64,000 nucleotides of DNA from Gemmatimonadota bacterium (GTDB taxonomy: Bacteria > Latescibacterota > UBA2968 > UBA8231): NCBI GenBank assembly GCA_018660835.1, contig JABJJN010000014.1:186001-250000 (forward strand), given 5' to 3'. A model generated the notes under the pieces. The model did no database searches and was not told the origin of the DNA. It saw only the letters and a list, made by a program, of their open reading frames with translations. Shown here one piece after another: positions 54,952 to 61,381 of this stretch (its first letter is position 1; every line of letters begins with the position of its first letter). Position numbers and translations under genes: made by a program.

Positions 54952-54983
54952 ACGGCCGAAGCTCGTGCGAGAGCTCCAGCCGT
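54952..54983 (-). terminator. hairpin terminator for trxB
   Basis: ACGGC (54952-54956) pairs with GCCGT (54979-54983), and AGCTC (54960-54964) pairs with GAGCT (54971-54975). The minus strand then reads TTTCTTT. It lies between two convergent genes and may serve both directions. Confidence 0.6.
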
Positions 54984-55006
54984 CCGCAGTTGGGTTGGTT
55001 CAGGTC

Positions 55007-55948
55007 TTATTCCTGTGCTTCGAGCCACCGCTCCGTCTCAATCGCAGCCATGCAGCCAGTACCAGCGGCTGTCACGGCCTGCCGGTACACATGATCCTGT
55101 GCATCACCGCAGGCAAAGACGCCTTCGATGTTCGTCTTCGTTGAATCCGGTTGCGTGATGAGGTAGCCCGTCTCGTCCATGTCGAGAACACCTTCGAAGA
55201 GCGATGTATTCGGCTTGTGACCGATGGCAACGAAAAACCCCTCACAGGGAATCTCGAAGGTCTCCTCCGTCTCCACGTTCTTCAGGCGCACGCCGGTCAC
55301 GGCCATACCATCCTCCGTGCCCAGAACTTCCTCGACGACGACGGGGGTCACCACCTCAACCTTGGGATTCTCGCGGACCCGCGCCTCCATGATTCTCGAG
55401 GCGCGGAACTCCTCGCGTCGATGCACGACGGTGACCTTGGAGCCGAATTTGGTCAGATAATTGGCCTCTTCCATCGCCGTGTCACCACCACCGATGACGA
55501 CGATCTCCTTGTCGCGGAAGAAGAACCCATCACAGGTGGCACAAGCGGAGACGCCGTGACCCATCAACTTTGTTTCCGACTCCAACCCCAGTAAGCGTGC
55601 AGAAGCACCCGTGGCGATGATGACTGAGTCCGCTGTATAGTGCGTCCCCTCTGCATCGATCTTGAAGGGGCGTTGAGAGAAGTCGACCTCCGTGACCGTC
55701 TTGAAGAGTGTCTCTGCACCAAATTTCTGCGCCTGCTCGCGAAACTTTTCCATCATCTCCGGACCCATGATGCCATCGGGGAAACCCGGGTAATTCTCGA
55801 CATCTGTTGTGATCGTCAACTGACCACCCGGTTGCGCACCCTCCAACACCAGAGGCGAAAGATCAGCTCGCGCCGTGTACAGAGCTGCAGTGAAACCTGC
55901 GGGACCAGAACCAATGATGATAACCTTGTAGTGCGCGGCATCTGCCAT
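55007..55948 (-). CDS. trxB: thioredoxin-disulfide reductase
   Basis: A 313-aa FAD/NADPH enzyme of full length. FAD motif [12 protein letters not shown] (11-22), redox-active C-A-T-C (136-139), NADPH motif [11 protein letters not shown] and the closing F-A-C-G-D-A-Q. It reduces thioredoxin in the cytoplasm. It is likely monocistronic: the 2-hydroxyacid dehydrogenase stop lies 97 bp upstream and a terminator follows. Confidence 0.96.
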   Translation of the reverse strand: MADAAHYKVIIIGSGPAGFTAALYTARADLSPLVLEGAQPGGQLTITTDVENYPGFPDGIMGPEMMEKFREQAQKFGAETLFKTVTEVDFSQRPFKIDAEGTHYTADSVIIATGASARLLGLESETKLMGHGVSACATCDGFFFRDKEIVVIGGGDTAMEEANYLTKFGSKVTVVHRREEFRASRIMEARVRENPKVEVVTPVVVEEVLGTEDGMAVTGVRLKNVETEETFEIPCEGFFVAIGHKPNTSLFEGVLDMDETGYLITQPDSTKTNIEGVFACGDAQDHVYRQAVTAAGTGCMAAIETERWLEAQE

Positions 55949-56045
55949 GGTGCGCTAACTCTCCGTTGTTGAACTGTCCAGTGTCTGGGGCTTCAAGCAC
56001 CCAAAGGATAGAATCTCTCAAAGATTCGCGGGCACGCAACACCCA

Positions 56046-57002
56046 CTACACAATTCGATGTGGCACGTCACGGCCCTCGAGACCAGCGAGGAGATTCTCC
56101 ACGGACATCTTCGCCATCGCATCGCGTGTTTGCAGCGTCGCCGACCCCAGATGCGGCAATACAACAAGCCGCTTCTCACCCAGTATCTCGTCGTCACGAC
56201 GCAGAGGTTCGGGATAGGTGACATCAGTTGCCGCCGCATGCAAATGACCCGCGCGCAGTGACGCCAACAGGGCCGGCTGATCCCAAACGGGGCCACGAGC
56301 GGCATTTACGACAACCGCTGTTGGCTTCATGAGATCAAACTCACGCGCTCCGATCATCCCTGTCGTGGCATCGGTCAGCGGCATGTTGAGGGCGATAAAA
56401 TCGGCGCGCTCAAGCAACTCGTCCAGGGGCACCCATGTGGCGCCAAAGTCAGCTTCAGCTCGCTCATTTCGCCCGCGGTTGTGGTAGAGGATCGGCATAT
56501 CAAAGCCGACGGCCCGTTTAGCCACCTGGTAACCTATTCTGCCCAACCCGATGATGCCGATCGTTCCACCCGTGACCTGCTGACCGAGCATGAAGCTCGC
56601 ATCGTACTTGAGGAAATCCGGACCGCGAGCGAACTCGTCGCCACACACGACATTGCGCGCCGCCGCCAGCAGCAGTGCCCATGTCAGATCCGCCGTCGTT
56701 TCGTCCAACACACCGGGTGTGTTACCGACCGGGATGCCCAGTTCCTGCGCCGCCACCTGATCAATGTGATCACAACCCACACCAAAATTGGCGACGATCT
56801 TCAGGCGCGGACACTTCAGCATCAATTCTCGCGTGACTGAAAAATGTCCGTATGCGTAGATCGCATCGATCACATCAAAGTCTGTGTCCGGATCTGGTGT
56901 GAGGCCTTTCCACCAATGCAACTCAACATCCGCTTCATCCAGCAGCTTGGTGATCGTCACATAGAGTTCGACGTCGGATTGGATCAGCACCTGCCAGGCC
57001 AT
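56046..57002 (-). CDS. D-isomer-specific 2-hydroxyacid dehydrogenase (glyoxylate/hydroxypyruvate reductase-like)
   Basis: A 318-aa NAD(P)-dependent dehydrogenase. The Rossmann motif is G-I-I-G-L-G-R-I-G-Y-Q-V, with catalytic R in N-A-A-R-G-P-V, Glu in V-T-Y-P-E-P-L and His in L-P-H-L-G-S-A-T. The basic residue after the Rossmann beta2 strand (H-N-R-G-R) suggests NADP preference. It could reduce glyoxylate or hydroxypyruvate, which would fit the isomerase in the methylamine operon, but that link is inference. Confidence 0.9.
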   Translation of the reverse strand: MAWQVLIQSDVELYVTITKLLDEADVELHWWKGLTPDPDTDFDVIDAIYAYGHFSVTRELMLKCPRLKIVANFGVGCDHIDQVAAQELGIPVGNTPGVLDETTADLTWALLLAAARNVVCGDEFARGPDFLKYDASFMLGQQVTGGTIGIIGLGRIGYQVAKRAVGFDMPILYHNRGRNERAEADFGATWVPLDELLERADFIALNMPLTDATTGMIGAREFDLMKPTAVVVNAARGPVWDQPALLASLRAGHLHAAATDVTYPEPLRRDDEILGEKRLVVLPHLGSATLQTRDAMAKMSVENLLAGLEGRDVPHRIV

Positions 57003-57057
57003 CGTGTTGCTTCTCCTTCATGTGCAGTCTTTGCGTAAGAGGAAGGCCGCAAGATAC

Positions 57058-57093
57058 AAAAAAGGGCCGCCCCGGTCTTCCGGAACGGCCCTT
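57058..57093 (-). terminator. strong intrinsic terminator
   Basis: On the minus strand AAGGGCCG (57093-57086) pairs with CGGCCCTT (57069-57062), with an inner CCGG/CCGG stem, followed by six T (57063-57058). It ends the flagellin-like small gene. Confidence 0.85.
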
Positions 57094-57131
57094 AAGGCTA
57101 TATGGTCAATCTCGAGCGGGACAGGTGATGA

Positions 57132-57599
57132 TCAGGCGACGAGATCTACCCCGTCGACACCCTCAGCCGGCGTCGCAGCAACTGGCGCAGGTGCTGGAGC
57201 GGGCGGCGCTGCAGCCTCCACATTCTCTGCAGCGACTTCGACACGATCGCGATCGGTCTGTGCTCGTGCTGGCGCAGCAGCATCTGCAGTAATCGGTCCA
57301 GGACTGCCTGCAGCAGAACCGGTAATGCCGGCACTGACTTGGCCCTGGCCTCGCGCCTCGAATCCCTCACCCGCGACAATGCCATCAAGGCGATTCACCT
57401 GGCGCTGAAGATCGTTGAAACGCGTGCGCAGAACCGTTCGCTCTGTCGTGCTCGCGGTTGAGTCGGAATCCAGGCGACTGGCTACGGCTTCGAGACTGGC
57501 GACGAGTCGTCCGAGTCGATGCTGGGCGCGCTCGCGTGGCGATGCATTCGGATTGCTTACTGCAGTGGCAGCGGCACTGTTAATATCAACGGTAGCCAT
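57132..57599 (-). CDS. small Ala-rich protein with flagellin-like helical segment (hypothetical)
   Basis: A 155-aa protein. It starts M-A-T-V-D-I-N-S-A-A-A with a strong AGGAGGTGAACAG ribosome-binding site, which decides the start. Residues about 20-80 are helical heptads (R-L-G-R-L-V-A-S-L-E-A-V), and L-Q-R-Q-V-N-R-L-D-G-I-V-A-G-E-G-F recalls the conserved helix of flagellins. The rest is low-complexity Ala/Pro (A-P-P-A-P-A-P-A-P). It is far too short for a flagellin. It may be a highly expressed structural or chaperone-like protein; the family is unknown. Confidence 0.62.
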   Translation of the reverse strand: MATVDINSAAATAVSNPNASPRERAQHRLGRLVASLEAVASRLDSDSTASTTERTVLRTRFNDLQRQVNRLDGIVAGEGFEARGQGQVSAGITGSAAGSPGPITADAAAPARAQTDRDRVEVAAENVEAAAPPAPAPAPVAATPAEGVDGVDLVA

Positions 57600-57723
57600 C
57601 TGTTCACCTCCTGGGGCGGAAGGCGTGCGGAGCATCCATGCCCCTGTGGAATCGCTTCAGTCGTAATGTGATTTGAAGCAGATTCGTCCAGGGCGTACCT
57701 TAAAAGCCTGTAACTCGTTGTAC

Positions 57724-57732
57724 TGGTACAAT
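57724..57732 (+). promoter_or_regulatory. extended -10 promoter element for the RidA-like gene
   Basis: TGG-TACAAT, an extended -10 with a close TATAAT match, with no clear -35. Predicted start near 57739, just ahead of ATG 57772. It speaks against translation from codons upstream of that point. Confidence 0.45.
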
Positions 57733-57771
57733 ATGCGGTCTCATTGCAAAGTCAACCACAAAGTAGCCAAT

Positions 57772-58524
57772 ATGCTGATCGCCAATCCCCAAGGTCACTA
57801 CCACTTTCTCAAGGGCATAGACCCCTACTCCTGCGGCGTCGTCGCCGATCCTGGATACGAGATTGTCTTCGTTACACTGCGGACGCCGACCTCTTGGAAA
57901 GAAGGCTTCCAACTCATCGATCGCCATCTGGCGCAGGTCGAATGCGAGCGCACGGCTCTGTGCAGTATTCAGTTGCGGTGTCCTGCCCCGTATCCCATGC
58001 AAGGCTTCATCGACTTTAACGAGACCTATTGTCGTGTGCTAAAGGAGTGGGGTCTGTATCTCGATGATCTGAATCCGCTCGCCCGCACTAACGTGTCTCC
58101 TGCCTACGCGCCCCCGACGGAACCACAGATGCACGCATTCGGCTACATCGTCAAGGCAGAAACCCCCGAGGTGCGCCCCAGCCTCGTCATCGCCGGCGCC
58201 GGCGAACTGCGTGATGGCGTCCTCGATGATGCAGGAATCATCAAACTCGGCGATACGTCACCGGAGGGCATGCGGGCGAAGGCTGACTATGTCATGAAGG
58301 TCATGGAAACGCGCCTGGATGGACTCGGCGCACGCTGGGATCTACTCAATGTCATCAACGTCTACACAGTCTATCCCATCGACGGTTTCCACGAGGACAT
58401 CATCCTCAATCGTCTGGGACCTGCCCGCAGGATGGGTATCCATCTACATGATACGCGACCGCCCGTTCAGGGCATCGATTTTGAGATGGACATGCGTGGT
58501 GTCAATCAGGAGTTGGTGTTGTAG
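57772..58524 (+). CDS. RidA/YjgF-related protein (2-aminomuconate-deaminase-like)
   Basis: A 250-aa protein. C-G-V-V-A-D-P-G-Y-E-I-V, then A-L-C-S-I-Q-L-R-C-P and F-N-E-T-Y-C-R-V-L-K-E-W-G fit the long RidA branch that includes 2-amino-5-chloromuconate deaminase-like proteins. A-R-T-N-V and the A-F-G-Y-I core lie centrally. ATG 57772 is preferred because an extended -10 promoter lies at 57724. The upstream in-frame codons lack a ribosome-binding site. Enamine/imine deamination is the likely chemistry, the substrate unknown. Confidence 0.7.
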   Translation: MLIANPQGHYHFLKGIDPYSCGVVADPGYEIVFVTLRTPTSWKEGFQLIDRHLAQVECERTALCSIQLRCPAPYPMQGFIDFNETYCRVLKEWGLYLDDLNPLARTNVSPAYAPPTEPQMHAFGYIVKAETPEVRPSLVIAGAGELRDGVLDDAGIIKLGDTSPEGMRAKADYVMKVMETRLDGLGARWDLLNVINVYTVYPIDGFHEDIILNRLGPARRMGIHLHDTRPPVQGIDFEMDMRGVNQELVL

Positions 58525-59248
58525 TCTCGAAATATTGCACTTCCAGCGGGCCACCAGCCACACACAGGGCACCGGCCATACCCGCCCCGGGCTCGACCTG
58601 CGTAAGCCACCAGTCGCCGGCACCGCCTTCCGCCGTCGATAGAAGTTCGGCCGGGAGCGCCGGATCGACACGCACGATGAAGTTTCCCAGCCCCAACGTA
58701 ATGCCACGTCCTGTTGCCTTCATGTATGCTTCTTTCGACGTCCAACAACGAAAGAATCCTGACCGTCGCTGATCGCCAGGCAATGCCCGCAGCTGATCCA
58801 GCTCCGAATCGGCGAAGAATCGCTCCGCCACCTGCTCCCATCCGACGTCTCGCATCGTTCGCTCCACGTCGACACCCAGATCACGTACACGGGCAAATGC
58901 CATCAGTGCGACGCCACCGGAGTGGCTGACATTGAAGCGTACGTCTGCCTGCGGAGACTCGAGATAGGGTTTGCCATGCGTACCGTAGGCGAAACGGAGT
59001 TGCTTGGGTGTCGTGTGCAGATACCCGGATAGAATGTGTCTCAGGGTCCCACGCGTGACGGCGAAACGCCGCGATTGACGACTGGCACGAAAGCGATCAG
59101 CTCGAGCGTGTTCATCAGCTGCCAGCACACTACGGCACCGTTTCTCGGCGGCTTCGCAGGTATCGAGGTCGACACGCCACAAGTGAACGACATCATGCTC
59201 AAGTTGTGGCGGTGCGTTCACTGCAACCCATCGGATGTCTGTCGTCAT
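58502..59248 (-). CDS. 4'-phosphopantetheinyl transferase (Sfp type)
   Basis: A 248-aa Sfp-type enzyme. N-V-S-H-S-G-G (substrate loop), L-G-V-D-V-E-R (metal) and W-T-S-K-E-A-Y-M-K-A-T-G-R-G are the family signatures. It transfers phosphopantetheine from CoA to carrier proteins. No PKS, NRPS or acyl carrier gene is in the window, so it acts on targets elsewhere. Start at 59248 with GGGGG upstream; 59278 is an alternative. It overlaps the 3' end of the convergent RidA-like gene by 23 bp. Confidence 0.92.
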   Translation of the reverse strand: MTTDIRWVAVNAPPQLEHDVVHLWRVDLDTCEAAEKRCRSVLAADEHARADRFRASRQSRRFAVTRGTLRHILSGYLHTTPKQLRFAYGTHGKPYLESPQADVRFNVSHSGGVALMAFARVRDLGVDVERTMRDVGWEQVAERFFADSELDQLRALPGDQRRSGFFRCWTSKEAYMKATGRGITLGLGNFIVRVDPALPAELLSTAEGGAGDWWLTQVEPGAGMAGALCVAGGPLEVQYFETTTPTPD

Positions 59249-59280
59249 GCCCCCAAAGGTAGCTGCCGTGCGGGCCACCT

Positions 59281-59372
59281 GTCAGGTAGCCGCTGGACGC
59301 GGAGTCAGGTAGCCGCTGGACGCGGAGTCAGGTAGCCGCTGGACGCGGAGTCAGGTAGCCGCTGGACGCGGA
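59281..59372. repeat. 23-bp tandem repeat, four perfect copies
   Basis: Four exact head-to-tail copies of a 23-bp unit starting GTCAGGTAGCC and ending GGACGCGGA, at 59281, 59304, 59327 and 59350. The unit length is not a multiple of three, and no gene covers it. It lies between the phosphopantetheinyl transferase start and the stop of the receiver gene. Confidence 0.95.
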
Positions 59373-59386
59373 AGTTCGCTAAACCG

Positions 59387-59767
59387 TCAAGCCTCTTTCT
59401 GGTGCGCCTTGTCGGCGTCATCGAATCTTTGGATTCCCTCGATCAGGGCTTCAACTCTACACGGCTTCTGCAGATAACCGTAGGCACCGTGCTGGAATGC
59501 CCGCGAGGAACTCGTTGCATCACCGACGGCAGACAGGATCACCACCGCAAGATTCGGCACGAGCTCGTGGACGCGAATCATCAGCCCGATTCCATCCATC
59601 TCGGGCATTTCCAGGTCAGTGATCACGATATCGGGGCAATCTTGCTTGATCAGTCCCAGCGCCTCGACACCACTGCCAGTGACCCGCATATGATGCCCTC
59701 GCGCGCTCAGGGCATCTCCCATCACCCGCAGAAAGGTGGTATCGTCGTCGACGAGTAGAATCTTCAT
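59387..59767 (-). CDS. single-domain response regulator (receiver only)
   Basis: A 126-aa CheY-like receiver. It begins M-K-I-L-L-V-D-D-D, with phospho-acceptor D in V-I-T-D-L-E-M-P-E-M-D-G, T/S in I-L-S-A-V-G-D and K in Y-L-Q-K-P-C. No output domain. ATG 59767 is chosen; the frame is open 165 bp upstream but does not look like receiver sequence. It lies beside the kinase/NtrC pair and could take phosphate from the same kinase. Confidence 0.92.
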   Translation of the reverse strand: MKILLVDDDTTFLRVMGDALSARGHHMRVTGSGVEALGLIKQDCPDIVITDLEMPEMDGIGLMIRVHELVPNLAVVILSAVGDATSSSRAFQHGAYGYLQKPCRVEALIEGIQRFDDADKAHQKEA

Positions 59768-59921
59768 TTGCGTTGACTCCAGCCTGGTTGCCCTGGCCTC
59801 TACGCAAACATTAGGCCTGCATCCCTCAACTGACTCACACGCAACCTCCAACCTGCGGAAAAACAACAACATGCGGAAATTTGCGACATGCTCAGGGCAG
59901 GCTGCGAGCAACTCGATGCAA

Positions 59922-59964
59922 CGCGGAATCACGCGCGGAATCGCGTGTTACACGCGATTCCGCG
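59922..59964. promoter_or_regulatory. perfect 14-bp palindrome with a third half-site
   Basis: CGCGGAATCGCGTG (59934-59947) and its exact complement (59951-59964) around a TTA loop; a further CGCGGAATCACG at 59922-59933. The repeat sits between the NtrC-type gene stop and the stand-alone receiver start. It could be an operator or a transcript hairpin. No T run follows on either strand, so it is a poor intrinsic terminator. Confidence 0.6.
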
Positions 59965-59992
59965 TTTACAGTGGCTACGTTGGGTGCCGGCC

Positions 59993-61381
59993 TCAGCTGG
60001 CGTCATCCATCCCAAGACGCTGAAGTCGTCGTCGCAGGGCGTCTCGCGAAATCCCAAGGAGTCTTGCTGCTTCGCCGCGATGCCCGGCGGCTTGCTCCAG
60101 TGCCCTGCGTATCACCCGTTGTTCAGCGGCATCCAGGCTGAGTCCATCCTCTGCTTCGCCGGACGCAATCGTTGCCGGCTTCGACTGCAGAGAAAGGTGA
60201 TTCTCATCGACAACGCTCTGCTCGCATAGAATCACGCTACGCTCGATGATATTGCGAAGCTCACGAACGTTGCCCGGGAAGTCATGGGACTGCAATCGTT
60301 CAATCGCGGCCAACGACAGCTCTTGGACAGGCTTTCGCAGTTCCCTTGCATAACGATGAACGAAGTGTTCCGCCAAGGAGTGGATATCTTCACATCGCGC
60401 TCGCAGTGAAGGAACCTGAATGACGAAGGATTCCACACGGTAGTAGAGATCCTCCCGAAAGAGTCCCTGCCGGACACATTCAGCCAGGTCCCTGTGTGTA
60501 GCGGCCACGACACGAACATCGACGGGCACCGTCTGTTCTGCACCGACGCGACGAACCTGACGAGTTTCCAAGGTCCTGAGCAATCGTGATTGCAGATCAA
60601 GACTCATGTCACCGATCTCGTCCAAAAAGAGAGTGCCGCCATCCGCTTGCTCGAAGTAGCCCGGTCGAGCTTGCTGCGCGTCGGTGAATGCACCTCGTTC
60701 GTGACCGAAAAATTGACTTTCCATTAGCGTCGCCGGAATGGCTGAACAATCGACAGCGACAAATGGTGCGTCCGCACGGTCGCTGGCATAGTGCACCGCT
60801 TGCGCGACCAGCTCTTTGCCCGTGCCGGTTTCGCCAAGAATCAACACCGTCGTTGAGGGGGCCCTGGCGACCTGGCGAATCTGCGATCGAACCTGCTCCA
60901 TGGCCTGGCTCGAACCAATCAGAGCATCAATCCCCGAAGTCTGCCTGCCTGCGTCGATGACCAACTGCAATCTGGTTCGATATCTCTCGATGTCGCGACG
61001 CAGTTGCTGGAATCGTGCGGTCCTCTGAAGTGCAGCAGAGATATCCTGCACCTTGAAGGGTTTGGCGAAGAAGTCAAAGGCCCCCTCGCGCATAGCCCGC
61101 ACTGCACTCTCCACATCACCAAAAGCTGTCACAACGACGACATCTATGCTGGGGTCTGTCTTCTGGATGTGGGCCAGCAGTTCGAAGCCATCCATTGCTG
61201 ACATGCGCACGTCGGTGATCACAACATCGATGGGATGTGCCTGCAATAGATCGACGGCGCGCTCCGCACTGTCAGCAAGCGTCACATCGTGGCCGCGATC
61301 TGCCAGGTAGTTGTTGAGCGATTGGCGGATGTCATCATCGTCGTCGACAACCAGAATACGCAGGGCGGGGAGCTTCATCAT
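59993..61381 (-). CDS. sigma-54-dependent response regulator, NtrC family
   Basis: A 462-aa three-domain regulator. Receiver (about 1-125) with V-I-T-D-V-R-M-S-A-M-D-G; AAA+ domain with Walker A G-E-T-G-T-G-K-E-L and Walker B G-G-T-L-F-L-D-E-I; C-terminal Fis-type HTH with A-A-R-L-L-G-I-S-R-D-A-L-R-R-R-L. The sigma-54 contact loop reads G-A-F-T-D-A in place of GAFTGA, a known natural variant. It overlaps the kinase gene by 4 bp and is its partner. Confidence 0.94.
   Translation of the reverse strand: MMKLPALRILVVDDDDDIRQSLNNYLADRGHDVTLADSAERAVDLLQAHPIDVVITDVRMSAMDGFELLAHIQKTDPSIDVVVVTAFGDVESAVRAMREGAFDFFAKPFKVQDISAALQRTARFQQLRRDIERYRTRLQLVIDAGRQTSGIDALIGSSQAMEQVRSQIRQVARAPSTTVLILGETGTGKELVAQAVHYASDRADAPFVAVDCSAIPATLMESQFFGHERGAFTDAQQARPGYFEQADGGTLFLDEIGDMSLDLQSRLLRTLETRQVRRVGAEQTVPVDVRVVAATHRDLAECVRQGLFREDLYYRVESFVIQVPSLRARCEDIHSLAEHFVHRYARELRKPVQELSLAAIERLQSHDFPGNVRELRNIIERSVILCEQSVVDENHLSLQSKPATIASGEAEDGLSLDAAEQRVIRRALEQAAGHRGEAARLLGISRDALRRRLQRLGMDDAS

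Noticed and set aside
59281-59372. Possible CRISPR array
   Set aside because: The 23-bp units are directly adjacent with no spacers, and no cas genes are present.
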